Part shown: piece after piece, positions 47,482 through 57,320 of the stretch
How the letters are laid out: the number at the start of each line of letters is the position of its first letter
How positions within the stretch are numbered: position 1 is the first letter of the stretch
Source of the DNA: JAEUIE01 sp047602475
GTDB lineage: Bacteria > Planctomycetota > Planctomycetia > Gemmatales > HRBIN36
Assembly (NCBI GenBank): GCA_047602475.1
Contig: JASGHE010000002.1
Location: 992,001-1,056,000, forward strand
Direction of reading: 5' to 3'
DNA length: 64,000 bases
The notes under the pieces: model-generated
What the model was told of the DNA's origin: nothing
Database searches by the model: none
What the model saw: the letters and a program-made list of their open reading frames with translations, nothing else
Program-made: the position numbers and the translations under genes

Positions 47482-47579
47482 GACACGCTCCTGAGGTGAA
47501 AGGTAACTCCATTGTGCCAAAGAAGAATGTCGTTGTCACGAATGAAACACAAGCATAGTTCGGATGGTCATTCAACCAA

Positions 47580-49046
47580 TCAGAACCGCATCGTTACATC
47601 CAACCCGCCCATGAGCATGTCTTTTCTGGTACCCAGATCGAATGCATTCTGATTCCAGTTGCGGTAGTAACCGATTTCTGGCCTCACCTGTAGCACCGAA
47701 TTGAAGTTGTAGGTGATGCCGACAGCGTTACTGGTGTAGTTGCCTGCGTAGCCTGAACGCATGCCCTCTTCATCCTTCCACCATTCGTTGCGAACGGTGA
47801 TGAAACTCTTGTCACTGGTCTTGAGCATGGTGTAGTTCACAGTGCCATAAGCCAGTGCAGTGCCGGGGATGGTGGCTCCGATACCACCGCCGCCGCCGAA
47901 CGATTGGGGCGTCCCGATGCTGGGCGTGCCGCCGACGACGGCATTGTTCTGCCACATGAAGTAGGCTTCCTGCTTGGTGATCAGGCAATCGTTGAACTTG
48001 TGCTGCCAGGTAACCACCGGATAGTTGAAATTGTCATGCCCGGCTGGTTGACCATCGAGCTGGAAGTAACGGAACTGGGCATCGTTGATCTGATTGAGCA
48101 CCGCATAGATCGAATCGTTATTGTCAGCGGAGACCCAGCGGATGCCGACCATTCCGCTGACCGTAGCTCCCTGGTACCAGGGAGCCATATCGTTGCCGCA
48201 ATTGACGCCAAGCTGTACCGAGAGTTGTTTGTTAAGCATCAACGTCGCCAGTAGGCCGGTCTGGGTGTAGGTATCAAACGTGAACAGAATGGAATGGGTG
48301 GCCATGTAGTTGTCAGGCGCGAACTGGATTTCAATATCGGGGCAGGCGATCCAGCGCCCCGCTCGGATGATTAAGCCTTCTGCCACCTTAGGAATGTAGA
48401 CCTCAGCGTACTGCTCAGTGAAATCGACACCGTAGAGTTGATTCCTCTTGAGCAGTTGATCATCACCAGGCCACCAGCCGCCCGCGACCATGTAGCGATA
48501 GTCGGTACCATAGAGCACGGTGGAACGGAAGCCCCAGTCGACGTGGTCGGTCTGCACAGAATCGAGTTGACGTTCGACGCGGAAGATGAGCTGATCAAGC
48601 TGTACACTGTTGGGAACCAGCCAGTAGGAAGAGGGCGAGTTGGAATTCTTCGACGTACTGAGGTTCGCCGAGGCGTTGGCCCAGCCGTAGGCATTGATGC
48701 GGTTCTCTTTCATGAAGTCGCCCAGCGAGGTGCCGTTCATCGCCTTCATCAGAGGATACTGCGTGGTATCGGGGGGCACGCCCACCAGGGGAGAACCTTG
48801 CCATTCGGTGGCAGGAAAGGGCGATGCAAACGGTGCCGGGAAGGCACGACGGGCCGGTTCTTCCTTCGGCTCACTGCTATCGCTGGGCGTCGGGTAGAAC
48901 TCGTCGTGATAGGCTTTCCAGAGCCGCTTCGTGAAGCAACCTTCTTGACAAGGAGTGCAAGTCGCACAGCCTGTCGGTTCGGTCGCTGCCTGCGACCAGG
49001 CCAACGAAGGGACGATGAGCAGAAACAAAAGCGATACAAGACGCAT
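47580..49046 (-). CDS. Outer-membrane porin-like beta-barrel (BBP2 type)
   Basis: ATG 49046 begins a signal peptide (MRLVSLLFLLIVPSLAWSQ); 49067 is an in-frame alternative. A short Cys-rich stretch (CATCTPCQEGC) and a Pro-rich linker lead to the barrel: INAYGWANASANLSTS, LIFRVERQLDSVQTDHVDWG, FRSTVLYGTDYRYM, AEVYIPKVAEGLIIRAGRW, and a last strand KDMLMGGLDVTMRF that ends in Phe, the outer-membrane insertion signal. It resembles planctomycete BBP2 porins thought to pass small solutes. It stands upstream of kdpE's end on the same strand but is separated from it by ~175 bp. Confidence 0.85.
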   Translation of the reverse strand: MRLVSLLFLLIVPSLAWSQAATEPTGCATCTPCQEGCFTKRLWKAYHDEFYPTPSDSSEPKEEPARRAFPAPFASPFPATEWQGSPLVGVPPDTTQYPLMKAMNGTSLGDFMKENRINAYGWANASANLSTSKNSNSPSSYWLVPNSVQLDQLIFRVERQLDSVQTDHVDWGFRSTVLYGTDYRYMVAGGWWPGDDQLLKRNQLYGVDFTEQYAEVYIPKVAEGLIIRAGRWIACPDIEIQFAPDNYMATHSILFTFDTYTQTGLLATLMLNKQLSVQLGVNCGNDMAPWYQGATVSGMVGIRWVSADNNDSIYAVLNQINDAQFRYFQLDGQPAGHDNFNYPVVTWQHKFNDCLITKQEAYFMWQNNAVVGGTPSIGTPQSFGGGGGIGATIPGTALAYGTVNYTMLKTSDKSFITVRNEWWKDEEGMRSGYAGNYTSNAVGITYNFNSVLQVRPEIGYYRNWNQNAFDLGTRKDMLMGGLDVTMRF

Positions 49047-49221
49047 GTGATACATCCATGTAAACACAGCCGGTTCTGAGGTTATATCGCACCATCGAGC
49101 ACTTTTTCATGATTGGTCTTGAAGGAAGACATGGTCTATCAAAACATTTTTTACGCGCTACAATCGATGCAGAGTGAATCGGTGGAAGTGTTCTGTCGTC
49201 GTTCTGCCAGATTGACTCAAG

Positions 49222-49915
49222 TTATTCATCCACCAGTCGATAGCCGACACCCGGTTCTGTGAGCAAGATGGTAGGTCTGGCTGGTTCGATCTCGATCTTG
49301 TGACGCAGATGCCCCATGTAGACTCGGAGGTAATGGGTCTCCTGCGTGTCGTGTGGGCCCCAGACTTCTTTCAAGAGCTGGCGATGTGTGACGACCTTGC
49401 CCGCATATTTGATCAGCGTCGTCAGCAGGCGATACTCAAGAGGTGAAAGGTGTACTTCAGCATCATTCACGAAGACAAGACGGCGGACATGATCGACCTT
49501 GAGATGCTGCACCTGGAAAAGGGGCTGATCGGCGTCACCATCACGTCGTGAAGCATGTCGCAGCGCTACCCGGATACGGGCCAGCAGTTCGCTCACTCCG
49601 AAGGGTTTGGTGAGATAGTCGTCAGCGCCGGCATCAAGGGCTTTCACCTTATCTGACTCTTCGCCCCGGGCCGACAGCACGATGATAGGCGTGTTTGACC
49701 ATTCCCGGATACGCTTGATCACTTCCAACCCGTCGATATCGGGCAGCCCCAGATCAAGAATCACCAGATCTGCCTGCGTGGTAGCGGCGTCGCGAATCCC
49801 ATCGAGCGCATTGCCCACCTCGATGATGGTGAAGCCATGCCCTTCCAGCGAAGCGCAGAAACCGACGGATTGGCTGCTCGTCTTCGATGACCAGGATTTT
49901 CGCAGGCGTGGACAT
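49222..49915 (-). CDS. kdpE: KdpE response regulator, frameshifted near 49857
   Basis: ATG 49915, three bases after the kdpD stop, opens M-S-T-P-A-K-I-L-V-I-E-D-E-Q-P-I-R-R with the acidic pocket. After ~22 codons the frame shifts; the rest shows the phospho-acceptor Asp (ADLVILDLGLPDIDGLE), the conserved Lys (DDYLTKPFGVSELLARIRVA) and an OmpR-type winged helix (LSPLEYRLLTTLIKYAGKVV, HYLRVYMGHLRHKIE, TEPGVGYRL). Adding GC in CTGCGCTTCG gives the usual R-R-F-L-R-A-S-L-E-G-H-G, for 231 residues. It activates kdp transcription when KdpD senses low potassium. Confidence 0.92.
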
Positions 49916-49918
49916 CGT

Positions 49919-52627
49919 TTACTCTTTCGATTCGGGTGAAGGTTCGACTTCCGGACGTAGTTCTGGCGAAGGAACAATGGGCAGCGTAAACGAAAACCTC
50001 GAACCGCCGCCTGGCACAGTCTCCGCCCAGATTTCGCCGCCATGCAGTTCGACGATGCCCCGGCAGATGGTCAGCCCTAGCCCGGCACCGGGGCGTCCGC
50101 CCGTCTGCTCCGAGCGATGAAACTTCTCGAAGATGCGTTTCTCTTCCCCAGGAGCCAGCCCGGCTCCATGATCGGTGACAGTCACGAGCAAGTCCTGACC
50201 TCGTACCCCGGCACCGATTTCAATTGTCTGTCCGGTTGGTGAATACTTGGCTGCGTTGTCAATCAGATTGAGCAGCACCTGTTGCAGCAGGATGCCATCG
50301 GCACGAACGAGCGGGAGATCTGCGGGAATAGCTACTTTAAGCGGGTGCTTCGATAATTGCGGTTGCAGCCGATTCAGCACCACCCCCAGCAATTCTTCCA
50401 GCGATTGCCATTCACTGTTGAGCTTGAGGGCTCCCGCTTCCAGGCGTGTAGTATCGAGCAGATTGCCCACCAGGCGATTGAGGCAGTCCGATTCATCAAC
50501 AATGGTCTGCAACAGTTCCTGTTGAGTCGCCTGATTGATGCTCGCTTTGCCTTCAAGGAGCGTGCTGGATGCCCCAGCTATCACAGCCAGCGGAGTGCGC
50601 AGGTCATGCGAGACTGCGCTGAGAAGCGAGTTGCGAAGGCGTTCGGTTTCCACATCCACCTTGTTGCGCTCGGCATCTCGTACCAGGTTAACCCGCTCGA
50701 CCGCGGCAGCAGTTTGTCCGGCGAAGGCTTCGAGAAGATGAATCTGCTCAGGATCGAATCGATTCTGATCCGCATGGGGGCGAACGGCAATCACTCCCAC
50801 GTTTTTGGCTGAGACCGCCAGCGGCACATAGAGCGCATCGGAACCGGGTAGCGTGCCGGTACCCAGCCCAGCCATTTGGCCATGCTCGAAGGTCCAGCGA
50901 GCGACACTCTCATCCCGTTCCGATGCAGTAGTGGCATCGGTGGATATCCCATAGGGAGCCAATCGCTCATCTACTCCTGGGAGATAAACCACGACTTTGG
51001 CATGAAACACACCGCTGACATTCTGAATGGTCGATTGCACGATATCATGCAGCGATTTGACCGAAGCTAGTTCCCGACTCAGGGCGTAGAGAGCCGAGGT
51101 ACGCTGCTCGCGCTTGCGCGAGGAATCGATCTGATACTTGATGCGAGCAGTGAGCGTGCTGATAACCAGGCCCGTCATCAGCATCACGAGAAAGGTAAAC
51201 AGATACTGGGTATCTTCGACGGCAAACGTCCACCGTGGCGGCACAAAGCAGAAGTCAAACGCCGCCACACCGAGCACCGAGGCCAGGATTGATGGCCCTC
51301 GGCCAAACCAGATCGAGACGATCACCACGCCGAGCAGATAGACCATCACGAGATTGACTGCTGCCAATGATGGTTCCAATAGCCAACTGATGCCGGTGCA
51401 GAAAGCGACGATCAACACTGCCCACAGATAGGGCCAGGTGGAGGTCAGCGACTTGGGATACGTCGGCGATGGGCTTGTAGTCTCTTCACCTTCACCACGA
51501 ATGACGTAGACATCCACATCACCACACTTGCGAGTCAGTTCATAGACAAACGAGCCTCGCAGGAACTCGCGCCAGCGAGGCTGCTGCGGTTTGCCGACGA
51601 TGATCTTGGTGACGTTGTTTTCCTGGGCGTAGTGAGTGATTTCATCAACTGGTTCGTTGCCGCTCAGGGTCACGGTGCGGGCGCCAAGTTGTTCGGCCAG
51701 GCAAAGATTCTGATGCAGCCGCTCTCGATCAACATCGTTCAGCTTCAGCATCGTCGGCGTTTCGACATAGACCGCCACCCACGGGCAGCGCAACCCCGCA
51801 GCCATCCGCCGAGTGGAACGCACGAGCCTGCTGGAGAGGGGGCTGGGACCCACACAAACCAGCAACTTTTCCCCCGTGGCCCAACTGCCGGTGATCGACT
51901 TTTCCCGCCGGTAGCTTTCGAGTTGCGCGCTGACACGCTCAGCGGTACGGCGAAGAGCAAGCTCTCGGAGGGCGTAGAGGTTCCCCTTTTGAAAGAAGTG
52001 ATTGACCGCCCTCGCCGCCTGGTCTTCCAGGTAGACTTTCCCTTCCTGCATACGTTCGATCAGATCATCGGGTGGCAGATCGACCAGTTCCACTTCATGG
52101 GCGGCGTCAAAGATCGAATCGGGCACCGTCTCCCGCACTTGCACTCTGGTGATCTTGGCCACCACATCGTTGAGGCTCTCAAGGTGTTGCACATTCAATG
52201 TCGTGTAGACATCGATTCCTGCCTGAAGCAGTTGTTCGACATCCTGCCAGCGTTTGGCGTGGGTACTTCCCGGAGCATTTGTATGTGCGAGTTCATCAAC
52301 GACGACGAGTGCGGGCCGTCGCTGAAGGGTTCCTTCGAGATCGAACTCGCGTAGCAGAGCATCACGATAGGGCACGTTCTTCATCGGCAACACATCAAGG
52401 CCGAGCGTGAGTTCATAGGTTTCCGGGCGGACATGGCGTTCAACGTAGCCAATGACCACATCCACGCCATCCTTGGCGACTTTCCGTGCCGCTTCGAGCA
52501 TGGCGTAGGTCTTGCCCACACCGGGAGCAGCGCCGAAGAAGATCTTCAACTTGCCCCGCGCCTGTACCGCCTCCTCAGCCTGCACGCGGGCCAGTAGCTC
52601 ATCAGGGTTGGGGCGGTGATCGGTCAT
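49919..52627 (-). CDS. kdpD: KdpD sensor histidine kinase
   Basis: The 902-residue product has the full KdpD order: an N-terminal KdpD domain with a P-loop (FFGAAPGVGKTYAMLEAA) and VVVDELAHTNAPGSTHAKRW, a USP-like domain (CPWVAVYVETPTMLKLNDVD), four membrane helices (~400-500), a GAF region, and the kinase core with SAVSHDLRTPLAVIAGASST (phosphorylated His), the N-box LIDNAAKYSPTGQTIEI and G-boxes FEKFHRSEQTGGRPGAGLGL. It senses potassium limitation or ionic strength and phosphorylates KdpE. The frame is intact. Upstream, between kdpC and kdpD, lies a cloverleaf repeat. Confidence 0.95.
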   Translation of the reverse strand: MTDHRPNPDELLARVQAEEAVQARGKLKIFFGAAPGVGKTYAMLEAARKVAKDGVDVVIGYVERHVRPETYELTLGLDVLPMKNVPYRDALLREFDLEGTLQRRPALVVVDELAHTNAPGSTHAKRWQDVEQLLQAGIDVYTTLNVQHLESLNDVVAKITRVQVRETVPDSIFDAAHEVELVDLPPDDLIERMQEGKVYLEDQAARAVNHFFQKGNLYALRELALRRTAERVSAQLESYRREKSITGSWATGEKLLVCVGPSPLSSRLVRSTRRMAAGLRCPWVAVYVETPTMLKLNDVDRERLHQNLCLAEQLGARTVTLSGNEPVDEITHYAQENNVTKIIVGKPQQPRWREFLRGSFVYELTRKCGDVDVYVIRGEGEETTSPSPTYPKSLTSTWPYLWAVLIVAFCTGISWLLEPSLAAVNLVMVYLLGVVIVSIWFGRGPSILASVLGVAAFDFCFVPPRWTFAVEDTQYLFTFLVMLMTGLVISTLTARIKYQIDSSRKREQRTSALYALSRELASVKSLHDIVQSTIQNVSGVFHAKVVVYLPGVDERLAPYGISTDATTASERDESVARWTFEHGQMAGLGTGTLPGSDALYVPLAVSAKNVGVIAVRPHADQNRFDPEQIHLLEAFAGQTAAAVERVNLVRDAERNKVDVETERLRNSLLSAVSHDLRTPLAVIAGASSTLLEGKASINQATQQELLQTIVDESDCLNRLVGNLLDTTRLEAGALKLNSEWQSLEELLGVVLNRLQPQLSKHPLKVAIPADLPLVRADGILLQQVLLNLIDNAAKYSPTGQTIEIGAGVRGQDLLVTVTDHGAGLAPGEEKRIFEKFHRSEQTGGRPGAGLGLTICRGIVELHGGEIWAETVPGGGSRFSFTLPIVPSPELRPEVEPSPESKE

Positions 52628-52657
52628 GCAAGTGATTACAAATTTCGTTCGAGGGTT

Positions 52658-52756
52658 GTGGCAGGGGTCAACGGTACTCCGTTGCCCCCTGCGGCACGTT
52701 CAAGAACCATGACAGCTCCGCAGGGGGCAGTTTGAGTACAAACTGACCCCTGCCAC
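52658..52756. repeat. Cloverleaf palindromic element, copy 2 (inverted)
   Basis: The outer arms are GTGGCAGGGGTCA / TGACCCCTGCCAC (perfect), side hairpins ACGG-TACT-CCGT and GTTTG-AGTA-CAAAC, and inner stem TGCCCCCTGCGG / CCGCAGGGGGCA. Read on the minus strand it has the order of copies 1 and 3. It lies between kdpD and kdpC and ends 3 bp before the kdpC stop. Confidence 0.88.
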
Positions 52757-52759
52757 AAT

Positions 52760-53335
52760 TCATCTTACAGCATCCAGGGCGAGGTTGAGTTCGAGGACGT
52801 TCACTCGTGGCTCGCCAAGCAGGCCGAGTGTTCTGCCAAGCGTGTGCTCAGCCACCAGACTACGTACCCTTTCCGGTGGCAAACCTCGCAACCTGGCAAT
52901 CCGGGTGACCTGGTACTCGGCTGCTGCGAGGCTGATATGGGGATCAAGCCCGCTGGCAGAAGTAGTGACCAGGTCAACGGGGATGAGACCGGTTTGATCG
53001 GGATGGTGTTTCTTGAGGTTCTCAATCCGTTCCTTCACCGCTGTCAAAAGATCAGAGTTCGTTGGACCGAGGTTGGAACCGCTCGATGAGCTGCCATTAC
53101 CCGGAAAGGGCGAGGTCGCTGAAGGCCTGCTCCAGAAGTAGCGAAGATCCTCGTTCGGTTGACCGATGAGCGAGGAGCCGGCGAGGTGATCATTGGCTGT
53201 GATCAGGCTGCCGTTCGCTTGTTGAGGAAAGACAGTCTGTGCGATGCCGGTGATGAGCAGCGGATAGGCCACCCCGGTGAGGAGGGTGAAGATGAGCAGG
53301 AGGACGAGAGCAGGTCGAAGTTGTCGTATCATCAA
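52760..53335 (-). CDS. kdpC: KdpC potassium-transporting ATPase subunit
   Basis: The 191-residue product has the single N-terminal membrane helix (ALVLLLIFTLLTGVAYPLLI) and the conserved KdpC exported domain: GSSLIGQPNEDLRYFWSRPS, NLGPTNSDLLTAVKERIENL, ASGLDPHISLAAAEYQVTRI and ARLRGLPPERVRSLVAEHT. KdpC helps bind ATP and stabilise the KdpFABC complex. GAGG lies before the double ATG. It is bracketed by two inverted cloverleaf elements inside the operon. Confidence 0.95.
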   Translation of the reverse strand: MMIRQLRPALVLLLIFTLLTGVAYPLLITGIAQTVFPQQANGSLITANDHLAGSSLIGQPNEDLRYFWSRPSATSPFPGNGSSSSGSNLGPTNSDLLTAVKERIENLKKHHPDQTGLIPVDLVTTSASGLDPHISLAAAEYQVTRIARLRGLPPERVRSLVAEHTLGRTLGLLGEPRVNVLELNLALDAVR

Positions 53336-53357
53336 AACCTCTCCATGTCTGAAAGTC

Positions 53358-53453
53358 GTGGCAGGGGTCAGTTGTACTCAACTGCCCCCTGCAAACTGGC
53401 GAAAGGGTTGCAGGTTTCGCAGGGGGCAACGGAGTACCGTTGACCCCTGCCAC
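53358..53453. repeat. Cloverleaf palindromic element, copy 3
   Basis: The outer arms are GTGGCAGGGGTCA / TGACCCCTGCCAC (perfect), side hairpins GTTG-TACT-CAAC and ACGG-AGTA-CCGT, inner stem TGCCCCCTGC / GCAGGGGGCA. The right flank TTTTTTCAACAGGCTC is shared with copy 1. It lies between kdpB and kdpC, 22 bp before the kdpC start. Confidence 0.88.
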
Positions 53454-53479
53454 ATCTGTCGTGTTTTTTCAACAGGCTC

Positions 53480-55552
53480 CTAAGTCAGACCAAACAGTTG
53501 TAGAACCACGTCGATCAGCTTGATGCCAATGAACGGCACGATCAAGCCACCCAGGCCGTAGATCAGGAGATTGTCCCGCAGCAGTGTCGCCGCCCCAACG
53601 GCTCGGTAGCGAACGCCACGAAGAGCCAATGGGATCAGGATGATAATGATCAGAGCGTTGAAGATGACCGCCGACAGTATCGCACTGGCTGGCGTGGCCA
53701 AATGCATCACGTTGAGCGTATCCAGTTCGGGATACGTCGCAGCAAACGCGGCGGGGATGATGGCGAAGTACTTGGCCACGTCGTTAGCAATGCTGAACGT
53801 AGTCAAAGAGCCACGGGTCATCAAAAGCTGCTTACCAATAGCGACGATTTCGAGCAGCTTGGTCGGGTTGGAATCGAGATCGACCATGTTGCCCGCTTCC
53901 TTGGCTGCCTGGGTGCCTGTGTTCATGGCCACGGCTACGTCTGCCTGGGCCAGGGCCGGCGAATCGTTGGTGCCATCGCCGGTCATGGCGACGAGCCTGC
54001 CGCCTGCCTGATATTCTCTGATGAGCTTGAGCTTGGCTTCGGGCGTCGCCTCGGCGAGGAAGTCGTCCACACCAGCCTCGGCAGCGATGGCAGCAGCAGT
54101 CAGTTGATTGTCGCCCGTGATCATCACTGTCTTGATGCCCATGCGGCGCAGCTCAGCGAAGCGTTCGCGGATGCCCCCTTTGACGATGTCCTTCAGTTCG
54201 ACCACGCCGAGAGCCTTGTTGCCCTCGGTGACAACGAGCGGAGTGCCACCCACCTTGGCCACCCGTTCCACTTCACGACGAACGTCATCAGGTAATCTGC
54301 TGCCCTGTGTTTCGAGATATCTGGCGATCGATTCAGAAGCCCCCTTGCGGATGCAGCGGCCATCGAGATCAACGCCGCTCATACGGGTCTGAGCGGTAAA
54401 CTCCACAAACTTGGCGTTCATGTCGTGAATCGACCGTGCTCGCAAACCATACTTATCCTTGGCAAGGATGACGATGCTCCGTCCTTCGGGAGTTTCATCA
54501 GCCAGCGAAGCGAGTTGAGCAGCGTCAGCGAGTTGTTCAACAGTTACTCCAGAAGCAGGTGCAAAGGCAACCGCTTGCCGATTGCCCAGAGTGATGGTGC
54601 CGGTCTTATCCAAGAGCAGAACATCGACATCGCCCGCCGCTTCCACAGCCCGGCCCGACATGGCGATGACATTGGCCTGGATCATCCGATCCATCCCGGC
54701 AATGCCTATAGCTGAGAGCAAACCGCCGATGGTGGTCGGAATCAAACAGACCAGGAGAGCCACGATAACGGTTACAGTCACCACGCTGCCCTGCCCAGAC
54801 GATTGCACCGCATACATCGAGTAGGGTATCAGCGTCACGCAAGCCAGAAGGAAGATGATCGTCAGAGCAGCCAGCAGAATGTCGAGAGCGATTTCGTTGG
54901 GGGTCTTCTGCCGCTTGGCTCCTTCGACCATGGCGATCATACGATCAAGGAAAGTCTCGCCAGGATTGACGCCGATGCGGATGATAAGCCAGTCGGAAAG
55001 AACTCTGGTGCCTCCGGTCACGCTGCTGCGGTCGCCGCCGCTTTCACGGATAACCGGGGCGCTTTCCCCAGTAATGGCACTCTCATCGACCGTGGCGATA
55101 CCTTCAATTGCTTCGCCATCAGCCGGCACATACTCGCCGGCTTCGACGAGAACGACATCTCCTTTGCGAAGTGTTCCAGCGGAGACTGTCTCGAACTTAG
55201 CAGTACGCTTAGGTTCAGATAGTTTCTTTGCTGAGACCTCCTGCCTCGACTTGCGGAGTGTATCGGCCTGGGCCTTGCCTCGTCCCTCAGCCATCGCTTC
55301 AGCAAAATTGGCGAAGAGCACGGTGAACCAGAGCCAGGCGGAGATGCCGAAGATAAATCCCGCCGGAGCCTCGCCGACACTGAAGCAGGCTTGCAGCCAG
55401 AGAATGGTCGTGAGGATGCTGCCGATGAATACCGTGAACATCACCGGATTACGAATCTGGTGGCGCGGGTTCAGCTTGCGGAAAGCATCGACCACCGCGC
55501 GGCGAACTATCGTCGAATCGAGCAGCGGGCGTGATTGGGAGGTCGTTGTCAC
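53480..55552 (-). CDS. kdpB: KdpB P-type ATPase subunit
   Basis: The 690-residue product shows all P-type ATPase motifs: the actuator loop (AITGESAPVIRESGGDRSS), the phosphorylated Asp in LLLDKTGTITLGN, the ATP-binding KGASE region (GRCIRKGASESIARY), TGDNQLTAAAIAAEAGVDDF and the hinge MTGDGTNDSPALAQADVAVA. Membrane helices lie at both ends. KdpB hydrolyses ATP to drive potassium through KdpA. The start is GTG 55552, 21 bp after the corrected kdpA stop. The frame is intact. Confidence 0.96.
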   Translation of the reverse strand: MTTTSQSRPLLDSTIVRRAVVDAFRKLNPRHQIRNPVMFTVFIGSILTTILWLQACFSVGEAPAGFIFGISAWLWFTVLFANFAEAMAEGRGKAQADTLRKSRQEVSAKKLSEPKRTAKFETVSAGTLRKGDVVLVEAGEYVPADGEAIEGIATVDESAITGESAPVIRESGGDRSSVTGGTRVLSDWLIIRIGVNPGETFLDRMIAMVEGAKRQKTPNEIALDILLAALTIIFLLACVTLIPYSMYAVQSSGQGSVVTVTVIVALLVCLIPTTIGGLLSAIGIAGMDRMIQANVIAMSGRAVEAAGDVDVLLLDKTGTITLGNRQAVAFAPASGVTVEQLADAAQLASLADETPEGRSIVILAKDKYGLRARSIHDMNAKFVEFTAQTRMSGVDLDGRCIRKGASESIARYLETQGSRLPDDVRREVERVAKVGGTPLVVTEGNKALGVVELKDIVKGGIRERFAELRRMGIKTVMITGDNQLTAAAIAAEAGVDDFLAEATPEAKLKLIREYQAGGRLVAMTGDGTNDSPALAQADVAVAMNTGTQAAKEAGNMVDLDSNPTKLLEIVAIGKQLLMTRGSLTTFSIANDVAKYFAIIPAAFAATYPELDTLNVMHLATPASAILSAVIFNALIIIILIPLALRGVRYRAVGAATLLRDNLLIYGLGGLIVPFIGIKLIDVVLQLFGLT

Positions 55553-55573
55553 GGGTGAGCTTTCACCATGAAT

Positions 55574-57320
55574 TTAGGGATGTACCATACGCAGATGTTC
55601 CACGACCGGGCCCAGAGCCAGGGCGGGGATGAAGGTCAGCGCCGACGACGAGTACCGTACCAATCAATAGCACCACAAAGAGAATCGTGTGCGTGGGCAA
55701 GGTACCCGACGTGGTGGGAGTGATCTTCTTTCGTGCCAGGGCACCAGCGATGGCCAACACCGGCACGATGAGCCAGTAACGGGCCACGAACATGGCGATG
55801 CCCAGGGCGATATTGTAAAAGGGCACATTGGCATTCAGCCCGGCAAAGGCGCTGCCATTATTGTTGCCTGCGGAAGAGAAGGCGTAGAGCACTTCGGTAA
55901 ACCCATGGGGATCAGGGTTGCTCAGGCTGCCCTTGGAAACGCCCGGCCCCAGCACGGCGATGGCTGTGCCGAGCAGAACGATCATCGGCGGAATCAGAAT
56001 AACCAACGCCGCCATCTTGATCTCATACGCTTCGATCTTCTTGCCCAGATACTCTGGCGTACGGCCTACCATTAGCCCTGCAATGAAGACAGCGATGATG
56101 GCGAAGATCAACATGCCATACAGGCCGCTGCCGACACCGCCGAAGATGACTTCACCGAGTTGCATCAACCAAAGGGGAATGAGGCCACCCAGTGGAGTGA
56201 AAGAATCGTGCATGGCATTGACGCTGCCATTGGAGGCAGCAGTGGTGGCCGTGGCCCAGAGGGTAGAATTGACGATGCCGAAGCGAACCTCTTTGCCTTC
56301 GAGGTTGCCTCCGGAGGAAGGTTCGCCGGCATGTTGATCGATGCCCAACTTGGTGAGGGCAGGGTTCCCCGCCTGTTCACACCAGGTACAGAGCAGTACC
56401 AGTGGAACAAAGATGACCAGCATGGCAATCAGGATGGCCCAGCCTTGCCGTCGGTCGCCCACCATCACGCCGAAGGTGTAACAGAGGGCTGCGGGGATAA
56501 GCAGAATCGCCAGCATCTGCAGGAAGTTGCTCAGTGGTGTGGGATTCTCATAGGGATGAGCGCTGTTGACGTTGAAGAACCCGCCGCCATTGGTGCCCAG
56601 TTGCTTGATAGCCACCTGCGACGCGGCAGGGCCCATCGGCAAGGTCTGCTCGGTGATCGGTTTCTTGTCGGCATCTACTGTGGGCACTAGGAGCCTGGCA
56701 GTCCTGTACTCTGAGAAGTTCTGAATGACTCCCTGCGAAACCAGGGCCAGGGCAAGGATGCACGAGAGCGGTAGTAGGAAATAGAGCACCGAACGAGTAA
56801 GATCGACCCAGAAGTTGCCAATGGTCTGGGTAGATTTGCGGACGAAGCCCCGGATGAGGGCGACCAGCACAGCCATGCCAGTCGCGGCAGAAACAAAGTT
56901 CTGCACGGTGAGCGCGAGCATCTGGGTCAGATAGCTCATCGTGTTCTCGCCGCCGTACCCCTGCCAGTTGGTGTTGCTCACAAAGCTGATGGCGGTATTC
57001 AGCGACGAATCGGGACTGATCGCCGGAAAGCCCTGCGGGTTAAGCGGCAGGAGATGCTGTAATCGTTGCAACAGATAGACCGCCACCAGCCCCAGCATGT
57101 TGAAGAGAAACAGCCCGAGAGCGTACTGCTTCCAGTTCTGTTCCTGATCGGGCCGGATGCCTGCCAGTCGATAACACAGCCGTTCGAACCAACCGAGGGC
57201 CAGATCGAGTCCGCAGGATCGTCCTTCGTAGACCCTGGCCATATAGGTGCCGAGCGGCTTCACCAGCAAGAGCAGCACCACCAGGTACAGAGTGATCTGC
57301 ATCAGATTTGTCAGTGTCAC
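55574..57320 (-). CDS. kdpA: KdpA potassium-binding subunit, frameshifted near the C-terminus
   Basis: The start is GTG 57320, overlapping the kdpF stop (GTGA) with GGAG 8 nt upstream; it gives V-T-L-T-N-L-M-Q-I-T-L-Y, which aligns with the start of other KdpA proteins. The long open frame above it to 57437 is the kdpF frame's neighbour and not coding for KdpA. The selectivity-filter loops are visible (NTAISFVSNTNWQGYGGENT, QLGTNGGGFFNVNSAHPYEN, SSAGNNNGSAFAGLN). At the end the frame shifts inside GGCGCTGACC; restoring GC gives V-G-A-L-T-F-I-P-A-L-A-L-G-P-V-V-E-H-L and a stop at 55574, total 582 residues. Confidence 0.94.
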
